Shown here one piece after another: positions 1 through 8,359 of a stretch of DNA of 64,000 nucleotides (positions are counted from its first letter, which is position 1; each line of letters begins with the position of its first letter). Origin of the DNA: Actinomycetes bacterium. Its GTDB lineage: Bacteria; Actinomycetota; Actinomycetes; Actinomycetales; Microbacteriaceae. A program made the position numbers and the translations under genes. The notes under the pieces are model-generated. The model made no database searches. It was not told the origin of the DNA and saw nothing but the letters and a program-made list of their open reading frames with translations. The stretch is from NCBI GenBank assembly GCA_023428065.1, contig JAEYZI010000095.1:1-64000 (forward strand), in the 5' to 3' direction.

Positions 1-656
1 AGCACCGCGGTGAGACGCGTCGAGCCGTCGAGCTGCGGCGACACCCGCAGGTATCGGGCGTCGCGCAGGGCGCCTTCCCGTGCGGGGATGCCGGTCGCGT
101 CGAGTTCGTCGCGGGAGCGCGCCGCCCGCGCGGCGAGCTCCTCGAGGGTCAGCGCGGTGGCCTCGGACACGAGCTCGCGGGCTGCCTCGACAAGGGCGTC
201 GGCGGAAACACGGTCGCCGGTCGCGGCGAGGCGGGTGCGGATGATGTGGGCGGCCTCGGCCGAGAGGGTGGCGTCGGCGACCGCGCCGCCGATCACCTGA
301 TGCCAGGCCGGCACGGGAGCCGCCTCGGGCCGGGGCACGGAGGTCGGCAGCAGTTCTGACGCCTTGACGAGGGTGTGCGCGTCGCGACGGGAGGTGCCCG
401 TCACCTTCGCGATGAGGTCTTCCGCCGACCGCACGCCGTTCGCACGCGCGAGCCCGCCCTGCCCCAGTTCACGCCGCGACCGGTAGGCGATCTCCCCGGC
501 GACGGACGCGGCGAGGGCATCGAGCCGACGCCGCACCTCGGCGATCGAGCGCTGCGAGCCGAGCAGTTCGGCATCCGTCAGCGACCCCACGGGAACGGGC
601 GCGAACGACACCGACAGGTCGCCCACCTGGGCGAGGGAGTCGGTGATCGAGGCCAT
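1..656 (-). CDS. DUF222 / 13E12-family protein, 3' part outside window
   Basis: The visible 218 residues start MASITDSLAQ and form an Ala/Arg-rich helical region with the segments LGSQRSIAEVRRRLDALAAS and GTSRRDAHTLVKASELLP, typical of the DUF222 domain found N-terminal to an HNH nuclease in actinobacteria. The C-terminal half, where the HNH motif would lie, is beyond base 1, so nuclease activity cannot be judged. The ATG at 656 has GAAGAG upstream and is the first start in this frame. These genes are usually multicopy, and the 13E12 family in mycobacteria includes LexA-controlled members; a LexA-like box lies 18 bases upstream here. Function of the family is poorly known. Confidence 0.85.
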   Translation of the reverse strand, partial: MASITDSLAQVGDLSVSFAPVPVGSLTDAELLGSQRSIAEVRRRLDALAASVAGEIAYRSRRELGQGGLARANGVRSAEDLIAKVTGTSRRDAHTLVKASELLPTSVPRPEAAPVPAWHQVIGGAVADATLSAEAAHIIRTRLAATGDRVSADALVEAARELVSEATALTLEELAARAARSRDELDATGIPAREGALRDARYLRVSPQLDGSTRLTAV

Positions 657-674
657 GCCCAATTGTCGCACTCT

Positions 675-690
675 TCGAACGCATATTCGA
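675..690 (-). promoter_or_regulatory. SOS-box-like LexA site before the DUF222 gene
   Basis: TCGAAC-GCAT-ATTCGA is a near-perfect inverted repeat matching the actinobacterial/Gram-positive LexA pattern TCGAAC-N4-GTTCGA at all but one position. It sits 18 bases upstream of the DUF222 start, where a repressor would cover the promoter. The rest of 657-882 shows no other gene or signal. Confidence 0.5.
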
Positions 691-882
691 GAGTTGCCGG
701 CGCATCAGTGGAGAACTCGTATCCACAGGGAGAACGCCGGAGTGGAGTCGGGCCCTGCTGATCCGATTCAGACGGCGAGTCCCGACCCGAGGAGCCGCGC
801 TGCTGAGCCCACCGCGATACGCGATCTCAAAGGGGGTTCGCCTCCCAGCTGCGCGACGACGCGGGTAGCCGATCTCTGGTGG

Positions 883-1356
883 CTACCAGCTGAATAGACG
901 GCGCTCCGGGATCGTATGCCCAGGCTTATTCGACCACGCGTCGCGCCAGGTGACCCCGGTGAGACCCGCAGCGATCGCTGCATCAGCGACCGACCGTGCG
1001 AAGAAGACGGGTCCGTGAGGCCAGGCCGTCAGCGAGAAGGCCGCAACTCCAACCACCACCACCTCGCGCAACGTGAGACGGGGGATGTGCATCACAGTGC
1101 CACTCGGCAATCGGGAGAGTTCGACGCCATCGCTCAATGCGTCGAGCTCACGCACGCAGACGTAACCCCAGTACTCGGGGCCAGCGTATTCGCGAGTGAG
1201 CAGCGGCACACAGTAACCATCCGCGTCCAGGAGGGGAGCCAACACCGTGAACGCGTTCGAGTCGGCCACGAGAAGCTGCCGGGAGCTCCATGGGAGGTTC
1301 ACTAGGTGGAGCGCCGTACCGCCGTCACGTAGGACCAGATCGGCCACGAGCGGCAC
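883..1356 (-). CDS. putative immunity protein, Imm11/DUF1629-like
   Basis: A 157-residue protein starting at GTG 1356. The C-terminal half runs through AFSLTAWPHGPVFFARSVAD and ends GLTGVTWRDAWSNK, reminiscent of the Imm11/DUF1629 immunity family, in which a predicted-value strand is followed by a segment naming a residue that must not be matched by a partner. Codon usage is less GC-extreme than the operons downstream. It lies directly downstream, on the same strand, of an Rhs-type remnant, the normal place for an immunity gene of a polymorphic toxin. No intact toxin gene remains. The reading frame is open for about 13 codons upstream of the GTG, so the start is uncertain. Family call is by eye. 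Confidence 0.5.
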   Translation of the reverse strand: MPLVADLVLRDGGTALHLVNLPWSSRQLLVADSNAFTVLAPLLDADGYCVPLLTREYAGPEYWGYVCVRELDALSDGVELSRLPSGTVMHIPRLTLREVVVVGVAAFSLTAWPHGPVFFARSVADAAIAAGLTGVTWRDAWSNKPGHTIPERRLFSW

Positions 1357-1364
1357 ATGGGGGG

Positions 1365-1460
1365 TCAGCCCCGCTTCATCATGCGCTCATCGTTCTGATC
1401 ATCGCGAAGCGTCAAGACTGCGGAGCCGTCGATGGATTCCCGCTGACAGATCACCGTCAC
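1365..1460 (-). CDS. possible 31-residue ORF between Rhs remnant and immunity gene
   Basis: A short frame from GTG 1460 (MTVICQRESIDGS) to a TGA 8 bases before the immunity-like start. GGAAGG lies 9 bases upstream, a plausible ribosome binding site. The residues resemble nothing recognised. It may be the tail or a leftover of the missing toxin, or chance. Confidence 0.22.
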   Translation of the reverse strand: MTVICQRESIDGSAVLTLRDDQNDERMMKRG

Positions 1461-1615
1461 GGGTACCCGCCTTCCAAGAGGGACTCTCTAGTGGCGGCAA
1501 GATTAGTCAGGGCAACGCGAGCCGCGATCGGGTCGTGACCAACGGTGCCACCCCGGCGAGTACTGTCCTCGGTACGAGGGCATTGGTCCAGGCCGACCCA
1601 CCGGCGCAAGCCCGA

Positions 1616-1843
1616 TCAGATGTCACCTACTCGCGCAGCAGACCCGTCCTCGGGCAGGCGCCCCAGCACGTCGTATGCGTACTGGGTCGACACCGCAGCA
1701 CCCGAGGAGCGGGTGGGGCCGGTGATCTGCTTGAGGCCGCCGTACTGGATCGTGGTCGCGGCGAGGCCGCACCGGGCGGTGCCGAGCTGTTCGGTGTCGC
1801 CGTAGACTCCAGAAGGTCGGGTAGACCGCGATCCGCCGACCAC
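1616..1843 (-). pseudogene. Rhs / YD-repeat protein remnant
   Basis: About 75 codons bounded by stops on both sides. The frame reads VYGDTEQLGTAR, then TTIQYGGLKQITG, then STQYAYDVLGRL, which is the layout of consecutive YD repeats (Y-x-Y-D-x-x-G-R) in Rhs proteins. Real Rhs proteins are many hundreds to thousands of residues, so this is a small relic. It ends ARVGDI just after the last repeat, where the variable toxin tip would begin. Together with the immunity-like gene it marks an eroded polymorphic-toxin locus. Confidence 0.55.
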
Positions 1844-2170
1844 GGCTGCTCAGAAGGTACGAGAAGGCACCAAGAAACGCCACAGGAAACGGAAAGAGTC
1901 AACCAACCGTCCTACCCCCACTTCGGGGCGCAGCACGGACGTCGACCTCGAAGTGATTCCGAAGACCTCGGCGCCGACCATCACTTGACATCAGAGCGCT
2001 GTTCGAAGCCGTACACGCAGTTAGAGGACTTTCGCCACACCGCGCACACCGGGCACTCCAAGTTCGGACGAACGTTGGATCCGACTGGCTCGAGCGGGAC
2101 TAGACCGTGTCCGCTGCCGACGTTGTGGGAGCATGGCCCCGGCCGCACCCGCGCTCGGGAAGGGGAATGC
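1844..2170. other. intergenic, no confident gene
   Basis: No frame here has convincing coding character. A TTGACA at 1985-1990 matches a -35 box but no good -10 follows at 16-18 bases. A minus-strand frame ending near 1982 encodes NLECPVCAVWRKSSN with paired cysteines, but it lacks a start or context. Probably eroded DNA belonging to the Rhs patch. Confidence 0.4.
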
Positions 2171-3283
2171 GTGACGGAGTTCGTCGGCGCATTTCCCGCG
2201 CCCACCTGGACGCCGCCCGCGCGTGAGCCCTTCGTGCCGCTGCGCCCCCTCACGCTCGGCCAGATCCTCGCGGGGGCGTTCCGCGCCCTGCGCCACAACC
2301 CGGGCGTCGTGCTCGTGATCGCGATCGTGCTGTCGATCGTCGCGAGTCTCGGCGGGACGGCCTTCGGCGTGCTCGTCGTCGAGCCGCTCGTGTCGGTCGT
2401 CGGGTCCGGCTACGGCGACGCGGCGCTCTACGGATGGGTGAGCGCGTTCGCGGCGGGCGCGTTGGGCTGGGTCGTCACCCAGTCGCTCGTGCTGGGGGCG
2501 GGCGTCGCCCAGCAGGGCGTCGCCGCGGTCGACGTGACGCACGCGATCGCGGGACGTCGACTCACCCCCCGCGGGTTCCGGCGACGCACGCGCGGCGTGC
2601 GCGGCCGCCTGCTCGCGTGGACCGGGATCGTCGTGGCCCTCGCGGTGACGGGCGGCGCCGTGGGGGTCGCCGTCCTAGGCCTCATCGGCACGGCGGGCCC
2701 CGTCGCCGCCGTGCTCGGGGGCTTCGCCGTCTACCCCGCGGTCGCCGCACTGCTCGCCTGGCTCGGCACGAAGCTCGCATTCACGCCGTCGGCGATCACG
2801 GTGGAGAGGCTGCGGCTGGGCGCCGCGCTCCGGCGCTCGTGGCAGCTCACGCGCCGCGCCTTCTGGCGCACCTTCGGCATCCGGCTGCTCGCCTGGGCGA
2901 TGATCTGGCTCGCGACGGTGCTCGTGAGCGTGCCCGTGCGCCTCCTCGTCTCGTGGCTCGCGAGCATCGTCGCCGGGAACGGCGACATCGGCGACTACCT
3001 CGCCGTCACGCGCGCGGGCGAGGCGGTCGCGGGCATCGTCACAGCCGTCATCGCGGCGGTCGGCCTCGTCGTGACGACCTCGGTCGACGCCCTCATCTAC
3101 GTCGACCTGCGGATGCGGCGCGAGGGCCTCGATCTCGAGCTCGCGCGGTTCATGGAGCGCCGCCGCCCCGGCTCGCACATCGACCGCGACGAGGTCGACC
3201 CGTTCCGCCCGCCGGAGGCGCTCGCGGGCTTCCGCGTGCCGGAGCGGACGGACCACGCGGGGGTGGTCTCGCCTTGGGCGTGA
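2171..3283 (+). CDS. multipass membrane protein, GPDPase-membrane-domain-like
   Basis: A 370-residue integral membrane protein with about six hydrophobic segments from residue ~38 (NPGVVLVIAIVLSIVASLGG) to ~310. It resembles the glycerophosphoryl diester phosphodiesterase membrane domain family that starts MoxR/DUF58 operons in actinobacteria. The motif LRLGAALRRSWQLTRRAFWR is typical of that family. GTG 2171 is chosen because AAGGGGA lies just upstream; longer upstream reading would run through the Rhs patch. The stop overlaps the next start (GTGA). Biochemical role unknown. Confidence 0.8.
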   Translation: MTEFVGAFPAPTWTPPAREPFVPLRPLTLGQILAGAFRALRHNPGVVLVIAIVLSIVASLGGTAFGVLVVEPLVSVVGSGYGDAALYGWVSAFAAGALGWVVTQSLVLGAGVAQQGVAAVDVTHAIAGRRLTPRGFRRRTRGVRGRLLAWTGIVVALAVTGGAVGVAVLGLIGTAGPVAAVLGGFAVYPAVAALLAWLGTKLAFTPSAITVERLRLGAALRRSWQLTRRAFWRTFGIRLLAWAMIWLATVLVSVPVRLLVSWLASIVAGNGDIGDYLAVTRAGEAVAGIVTAVIAAVGLVVTTSVDALIYVDLRMRREGLDLELARFMERRRPGSHIDRDEVDPFRPPEALAGFRVPERTDHAGVVSPWA

Positions 3284-3966
3284 GCCTGCCGGTCGACGTG
3301 CCGGTCGACCCGGATCGCGACGAGGCGCGCCGGCTGCTCGAGGACGAGCTCGAGAAGGCCCGCTACCGCCAGTCGGACGCGCCGTCCGAGCAGCCGGAGT
3401 GGCTGCGGGCCCTCGAGCGCTGGTTGACCGACCTCCTCGACTCGCTCAGCGGGTCGGGCAGCGCGCCCGGGTGGATCGTGCTGCTCGTGATCGTGGCGAT
3501 CGCCGTTCTCGTCGCCCTCTTCCTCGTCTTCGGCGTGCCGCGACTGCGCGCCCGGAGCAGCCTCCGCACGGCCGCCGACGAGCTCTTCGAGGCCGACGAC
3601 CACCGGGATGCCGCCGCGATGCGCCGGGACGCCGAGGCCGCCGCGCGCGACGACCGCTTCGCCGAGGCGATCGCGGAGCGGTTCCGGGCGATCGCGCGCT
3701 CGCTCCACGAACGCACCCTCGTCACGACCCTGCCGGGGTCGACCGCCCACGACGTGGCCCGCCGCGCCGCGGTCCCCCTGCCGGAGCACGCCGCGGCACT
3801 CGACCTCGCCGCCGACGACTTCGACGCCGTGCGCTACCTCGGCGATGCGGGCGACCGCGAGCGCTACGACCGCATGGCCGCCCTCGACTCCGCCGTGCAG
3901 CAGACGCGCCCGCGCGTCGACGGCGTCGCATCCGCCCCCACCGGCTTCGCGAGGGTCGAGCCGTGA
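3280..3966 (+). CDS. DUF4129 domain protein
   Basis: A 228-residue protein with one membrane helix (APGWIVLLVIVAIAVLVALF) near residue 65-90, followed by a soluble domain: ARSSLRTAADELFEADDHRD, FRAIARSLHERTL and TAHDVARRAA, typical of DUF4129. The GTG start overlaps the upstream TGA and the TGA overlaps the next GTG, so translation of three genes is coupled. Family members sit beside MoxR ATPases and DUF58 proteins. Some are fused to transglutaminase domains; this one is not. Role probably membrane-associated, unknown in detail. Confidence 0.85.
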   Translation: MSLPVDVPVDPDRDEARRLLEDELEKARYRQSDAPSEQPEWLRALERWLTDLLDSLSGSGSAPGWIVLLVIVAIAVLVALFLVFGVPRLRARSSLRTAADELFEADDHRDAAAMRRDAEAAARDDRFAEAIAERFRAIARSLHERTLVTTLPGSTAHDVARRAAVPLPEHAAALDLAADDFDAVRYLGDAGDRERYDRMAALDSAVQQTRPRVDGVASAPTGFARVEP

Positions 3967-5147
3967 CCGCGCCCGCGCTCGCCCCCGCGCCGCCCGTCGC
4001 CGACGAGGCGCCACCGCGTCGCCGCGTCGGGACGGTGCTCGTGTGGGTCGCCGCCGCGATCATCGTTGTGCTCGGCGCGCTCATCGTGTGGGTGGCAGCG
4101 GGCTCCGAGGTGGGCAAGCACCGCCGCTCCCCGCTCGACCCCAGCCCCGACGGGGCCATGGCGCTCGCCGAGGTGCTGCGCGCCCAGGGCGTCGAGGTGA
4201 CCGTCACCCACTCCTTCGCCGCCACCTCCGCCGCTCTCGACCGGGCGCCCGACGCGACGCTCCTGCTCGACGACGAGTGGTGGGTGCTCACGGAGGAGAC
4301 GAGCGGTCGGCTCCTCGACCTCACGCGCCACCTCGTGGCCGTGCAGCCGAGCGACGACACGCTTGCCGCGATCGCGCCGGAGGTCTCCTACGCGGGATTC
4401 GGCGGCGGCGGACTCGCGGCGGACTGCGACCTCGGCGCGGTCTCCCGTGCCGGGTTCGTGGAGGGGGCGGGCGACGCCTACACGGCTCCCGCCTCCGCCG
4501 AACGCTGCCTTGTCGACGCCGCAGGCAACGCCGCGCTCGTGCGGATCGAACGCGGCGAGCGCGAGGTCACCGTGCTCGGCCTCGGCGGCGTGCTCGCGAA
4601 CGACGGCATCACCGAGGCCGGCAACGCCGCGCTCGCCCTCGGCCTGCTCGGCGAGCGCCCGCAGCTCGTCTGGTATCAGCCCGACATCGACGACTACGCG
4701 TTGAGCGACACCGACCTCGCGGCCCGACAGGCGGACTGGTACGCGCCGCTCGTCGTGCTCGTCCTGCTCGTGGGCGTGGCCGCTGCCCTCTGGCGCGGGC
4801 GGCGGATGGGGCCCGTCGTCGTCGAGGACCTCCCCGTCGAGGTGCGCTCGAGCGAGACGATGGAGGGCAGGGCCCGCCTCTACGAGCGCGGCGGTGCCCG
4901 CGATCACGCGCTCTCGACCCTCCGCCAGGCGACGGTCGCGCGACTCGCCCGAACGCTCGGGGTCGGCCCGCGCGCGACGGTCGACGAGGTCGTCGCCGCG
5001 ACCGCCGCCGCGACGGGCCGCGACCCCGGCACGGTCGCCTTCCTGCTGCGCGAGGCGACGGCCGGAGGCGACGGCGCCTTCGTGAGCCTCTCCGACGCCC
5101 TGCTCCGCCTCGAGGGCGACGCCGCCGAGGCCGTCCGACCCGACTGA
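3963..5147 (+). CDS. DUF4350 domain protein
   Basis: A 394-residue protein with an N-terminal membrane helix (VGTVLVWVAAAIIVVLGALI, about 22-45), an extracytoplasmic domain including SPLDPSPDGAMALAEVLRAQ and DATLLLDDEWW, a second helix near 262-280 (APLVVLVLLVGVAAALWRGR), and a cytoplasmic tail with the conserved GRARLYERGGARDHAL stretch. This is the layout of DUF4350. It is coupled by GTGA to the DUF4129 gene and followed after 42 bases by the MoxR ATPase. Function of the family is not established. Confidence 0.85.
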   Translation: MTAPALAPAPPVADEAPPRRRVGTVLVWVAAAIIVVLGALIVWVAAGSEVGKHRRSPLDPSPDGAMALAEVLRAQGVEVTVTHSFAATSAALDRAPDATLLLDDEWWVLTEETSGRLLDLTRHLVAVQPSDDTLAAIAPEVSYAGFGGGGLAADCDLGAVSRAGFVEGAGDAYTAPASAERCLVDAAGNAALVRIERGEREVTVLGLGGVLANDGITEAGNAALALGLLGERPQLVWYQPDIDDYALSDTDLAARQADWYAPLVVLVLLVGVAAALWRGRRMGPVVVEDLPVEVRSSETMEGRARLYERGGARDHALSTLRQATVARLARTLGVGPRATVDEVVAATAAATGRDPGTVAFLLREATAGGDGAFVSLSDALLRLEGDAAEAVRPD

Positions 5148-5189
5148 CCCCGCATCCGCACCGACCGATCCGCACCGGACAGAAACAGA

Positions 5190-6158
5190 ATGGACGACAT
5201 GGCAACCACCACCGAACTGCGCGACGCGCTGTCGCGGGTCCGCCACGAGGTCGGGAAGGCGGTGGTCGGCCAGGACGGCGCGGTCACGGGCCTCCTCATC
5301 GCCCTGTTGGCGAACGGCCACGTACTGCTCGAGGGCGTCCCGGGCGTCGCGAAGACCCTGCTCGTGCGGAGCCTCTCGCGCGCGCTCTCGCTCGAGACGC
5401 GGCGAGTGCAGTTCACGCCCGACCTCATGCCGGGAGACATCACGGGGTCGGTCGTGTACGACCCGAAGACGGGCGAGTTCGAGTTCCGCGAGGGGCCGGT
5501 GTTCACCAACATCCTGCTCGCCGACGAGATCAACCGCACGCCCCCGAAGACGCAGTCGGCGCTGCTCGAGGCGATGGAGGAGCGGCAGGTGTCGGCCGAC
5601 GGCACGACCCGGAAACTCCCGGTGCCTTTCCTCGTCGCCGCCACCCAGAACCCGATCGAGTACGAGGGCACCTACACGCTGCCCGAGGCGCAGCTCGACC
5701 GCTTCCTGCTCAAGCTCGTGCTCGAGCTCCCCGCGCGCGAGGCCGAGGTCGAGGTGCTCAACCGCCACGCCTCGGGGTTCGACCCCCGCGACCTCGAGGC
5801 GGCCGGGGTGACGCCCGTGCTCGACGCCGCGACGCTGCGCGAGGCGCAGGCGGACGTCGCCCGCGTGCCGGTGAGCGCCGACGTGCTCGCCTACGCGGTC
5901 GACCTCGCACGCGGCACACGCGAGAGCCCCTCCGTGCGGCTCGGGGTGAGCCCGCGCGGCACGACGGCGCTGCTCGCCGCGTCGCGCGCCTGGGCGTGGC
6001 TGTCGGGCGCGGCCGGCGTCACCCCCGACCACATCCAGGCGATGGCGCTCCCCGTGCTGCGGCACCGCATCCAGCTGCGACCCGAGGCCGAGCTCGAGGG
6101 CGTGGGCGCGGATGCCGTGCTGCGCTCGGTCGTGCAGCAGGTCCGCGTCCCGATCTGA
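5190..6158 (+). CDS. MoxR-family AAA+ ATPase
   Basis: A 322-residue MoxR ATPase, a chaperone-like AAA+ protein thought to act with vWA-type partners. Visible motifs: Walker A GVPGVAKT at 49-56, Walker B LLADEIN at 109-115, sensor-1 ATQNP at 151-155, arginine finger region EAQLDRF at 166-172. Length is normal. ATG 5190 is taken; an in-frame ATG three codons later is equally possible. It follows DUF4350 by 42 bases and precedes DUF58 by three bases, so it is the centre of the operon. Confidence 0.95.
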   Translation: MDDMATTTELRDALSRVRHEVGKAVVGQDGAVTGLLIALLANGHVLLEGVPGVAKTLLVRSLSRALSLETRRVQFTPDLMPGDITGSVVYDPKTGEFEFREGPVFTNILLADEINRTPPKTQSALLEAMEERQVSADGTTRKLPVPFLVAATQNPIEYEGTYTLPEAQLDRFLLKLVLELPAREAEVEVLNRHASGFDPRDLEAAGVTPVLDAATLREAQADVARVPVSADVLAYAVDLARGTRESPSVRLGVSPRGTTALLAASRAWAWLSGAAGVTPDHIQAMALPVLRHRIQLRPEAELEGVGADAVLRSVVQQVRVPI

Positions 6159-6161
6159 TCC

Positions 6162-7475
6162 ATGGCGATCTCGGGCTGGTTCGTGGCGGCGCTCGCGGTG
6201 GGCGCCGTGCCGGTCGTGCTGCTCGGCGGCTGGCCGGGTCTCGGCGTGTGGCTCGCGCTCATGACGCTCGGCGCCACCGTCGACCTGCTGCTCGCGGGCT
6301 CGCCAGCCGGGCTGCGGGTCACGCGCGAGGTGCCCCCGCGGTCTCGCCTCGGCGAACCCGTCGAGACGACCCTGCTCGTGCTCAACACGGGTCGCCGCAC
6401 GGTGCGCGGCGTCGTCCGCGACGCGTGGCAGCCGTCGGCGGGCGCCCGACCGACGCGCCAGCGGCTCACCGTGCCGCCCGGCGAGCGCCGCGCCATCCGC
6501 ACCCTGCTGACCCCCACCCGCCGGGGCGAGCTGCACGCCGCGGGCGTCACGGTGCGCTCAACGGGGCCGCTGCACCTCGTGGCGCGGCAGCGCACCCTGC
6601 GCGCGCCGGCCGCCCTGCGGGTGCTGCCGCCCTTCACGTCGCGCCGGCACCTGCCGAGCCGCATCGCGCGCCTGCGCGAGCTCGACGGACGCACGAGCCT
6701 GCTCGTACGCGGGCAGGGCACCGAGTTCGACAGCCTGCGTGAGTACGTGCGCGGCGACGACGTGCGCTCGATCGACTGGCGCGCGACGGCCCGGCGGCGC
6801 GACCCCGCGGGGGGCGGGGCGAAGCTCGTCGTGCGCACGTGGCGCCCCGAACGCGACCGCCGCATCGTCATCGTCGTCGACTCCGGCCGCTCCGCCGCGG
6901 CGCGCATCGCCGACGAGGTGCGACTCGACACCGCGTTCGAGGCGAGCCTGCTGCTCGCGGCGCTCGCGACACGCGCGGGCGACCGCGTCGACCTCGCCGT
7001 CTACGACCGCCGCGTGCGGGGTCGCGTGCAGGGCGCAACGGGCGCTCAGCTGCTCGCCCGCATGGTCGACGTGCTCGCGCCCATCGAGCCCGAGCTCATC
7101 GAGCCCGACTGGTACGGGGTGCCCTCGCTCGTGCGGTCCATCACGCCGCACCGCGCCCTCGTCGTGCTCCTCACGACGATCGAGTCGCCGGGCTCCGCGC
7201 AACAGCTGCTCGCCATGCTCCCCCAGCTCACGAGCGACCACACGGTCGTGGTGGCATCCGTCACCGACCCCGACGTGCTCGCCGCAGCGGCATCCCGCCG
7301 GTCGAGCGACGAGGTCTACCGGGCCGCGGCCGCCGAGCGCGCCCTCCTCGACGCGGCCCGCGTCGCCTCGGCCGTGCGACGCCTCGGCGGCGAGGTCGTC
7401 ACGGGCGCGCCCCAGGAGCTCCCGCCCGCGCTCGCCGACCACTATCTCGCCTTGAAGGCGGCCGGGCGGCTGTAG
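6162..7475 (+). CDS. DUF58 family protein
   Basis: A 437-residue protein with two N-terminal membrane helices (residues 5-48), a beta-rich middle, and the DUF58 signature GQGTEFDSLREYVRGDDVRS at about 193-212 followed by IDWRATAR. A vWA-like segment RRIVIVVDSGRS follows, with D-x-S-G in place of a classic D-x-S-x-S MIDAS. DUF58 proteins are the usual partner of MoxR ATPases. It begins 3 bases after the ATPase stop and closes the operon. Start ATG 6162 is the first in frame after the previous gene. Confidence 0.93.
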   Translation: MAISGWFVAALAVGAVPVVLLGGWPGLGVWLALMTLGATVDLLLAGSPAGLRVTREVPPRSRLGEPVETTLLVLNTGRRTVRGVVRDAWQPSAGARPTRQRLTVPPGERRAIRTLLTPTRRGELHAAGVTVRSTGPLHLVARQRTLRAPAALRVLPPFTSRRHLPSRIARLRELDGRTSLLVRGQGTEFDSLREYVRGDDVRSIDWRATARRRDPAGGGAKLVVRTWRPERDRRIVIVVDSGRSAAARIADEVRLDTAFEASLLLAALATRAGDRVDLAVYDRRVRGRVQGATGAQLLARMVDVLAPIEPELIEPDWYGVPSLVRSITPHRALVVLLTTIESPGSAQQLLAMLPQLTSDHTVVVASVTDPDVLAAAASRRSSDEVYRAAAAERALLDAARVASAVRRLGGEVVTGAPQELPPALADHYLALKAAGRL

Positions 7476-7513
7476 CCTGGAAGGCGTCCCACCGCCATGA
7501 AAGGAATGGACGC

Positions 7514-8224
7514 ATGGCTGAATCCCCTGCCCCTGCCTCACTCGTACGACGTCTCATCGCCGAGACGTTCGGAACCTACCTGCTCGTCTTCGGCGTCATC
7601 GGAACTGCGCTGTTCTTCACCGCCGACAACATGAAGGCCCTCCCCGTCGCGCTCGCGGTGGGTCTCGCCGTGATGGCGGGCGCCTACGCCGTCGGCTCGA
7701 TCTCGGGCGGCCACTTCAACCCCGCCGTCACGATCGGCGCGGCAGCCGCGGGCCGGGCCCGTTGGGCCGACCTGCTCCCCTACTGGGGAGCGCAGATCGT
7801 CGGCGGTCTGCTCGCGACGCTCACCCTCGGCCTCTTCGGTGCGCTGAGCGGCAAGGGACTCGACTTCGGCGCCGTGTCCAACGGCTTCGACGCGCACTCG
7901 CCCCTCGGCTTCGGACTCGGCTCGGTGCTCGTCGCCGAGATCGTCGCGACGATGCTCTTCGTGCTCATCATCCTCGGCGTCACGGCGGCCGGCTCGACCA
8001 CGGCGGGCTTCGCCCCGATCGCGATCGGTCTCGCGCTCACGGTGTTCCACCTCGTGATGATCCCCGTCAGCAACGCCTCGCTCAACCCGGCCCGCTCGAT
8101 CGCGACGGCCGTGCTCGGCGGTCCCGACGCGCTCGGTCAGCTGTGGCTGTTCCTGCTGGCCCCGCTCGTCGGCGGCGTGCTCGCGGGCTTCCTCTACCGC
8201 CCGCTCTTCGGCGGCCGTAACTGA
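7514..8224 (+). CDS. aqpZ: aquaporin, AqpZ-type water channel
   Basis: A 236-residue MIP-family channel with six hydrophobic segments and two NPA loops, HFNPAV around 67-72 and NASLNPARS around 187-195. The histidine in TVFHLVMIP (residue 179) and the arginine after the second NPA (194) match the narrow water-selective filter of AqpZ rather than glycerol facilitators. A ribosome site AAAGGA lies about 8 bases before ATG 7514, and a TAGCCT box near 7472 could be its promoter. A strong hairpin directly follows the stop. Functional class is well supported; substrate specificity is inferred. Confidence 0.93.
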   Translation: MAESPAPASLVRRLIAETFGTYLLVFGVIGTALFFTADNMKALPVALAVGLAVMAGAYAVGSISGGHFNPAVTIGAAAAGRARWADLLPYWGAQIVGGLLATLTLGLFGALSGKGLDFGAVSNGFDAHSPLGFGLGSVLVAEIVATMLFVLIILGVTAAGSTTAGFAPIAIGLALTVFHLVMIPVSNASLNPARSIATAVLGGPDALGQLWLFLLAPLVGGVLAGFLYRPLFGGRN

Positions 8225-8230
8225 CGCATC

Positions 8231-8276
8231 CCGAAGGCCCGCCGGGCGCCCTGTACGGCGTCCGGCGGGCCTTCGG
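8231..8276 (+). terminator. strong hairpin terminator after the aquaporin
   Basis: A 15-bp perfect stem (8231-8245 with 8262-8276) extends through another five pairs, one of them G-U, to a 6-base loop at 8251-8256. No T-run follows, as is common in high-GC actinobacteria. Confidence 0.75.
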
Positions 8277-8295
8277 CGTCTTCGGGGCGCGTTCG

Positions 8296-8317
8296 CGGAT
8301 GAGAGATCGCTCATCCG
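8296..8317. promoter_or_regulatory. inverted repeat upstream of the two-component operon
   Basis: CGGATGAG and CTCATCCG form an 8-bp inverted repeat with a 6-base spacer. It ends about 8 bases upstream of where the -35 of the kinase promoter should lie. It contains ATGAGAG, the same heptamer that is repeated upstream of the secreted protein gene at 11285. A binding site for the response regulator encoded here is a reasonable inference. Confidence 0.4.
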
Positions 8318-8347
8318 ATGTACCCCGGACGAGGGACGCGCCGCCGC

Positions 8348-8353
8348 CATAAT
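8348..8353 (+). promoter_or_regulatory. -10 box of leaderless kinase mRNA
   Basis: CATAAT is followed by 6 bases and then ATG 8360, so transcription would start at or next to the start codon. This favours ATG 8360 over an in-frame upstream ATG at 8318. Confidence 0.5.
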
Positions 8354-8359
8354 CGAGAA

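Noticed and set aside
1981..2016. Strong promoter starting with TTGACA
   Set aside because: No acceptable -10 at 16-18 bases downstream and the nearest gene starts 170 bases away.
1247..2170. Extension of the gene at 2171 back to 1247
   Set aside because: The upstream 300 codons overlap the immunity-like and Rhs segments on the other strand and have no protein-like character; GTG 2171 has a ribosome site.
3608..6742. Long plus-strand frame across DUF4129, DUF4350, MoxR and DUF58
   Set aside because: Low-complexity Arg/Ala/Pro composition and no domain; it reads four real genes out of frame.
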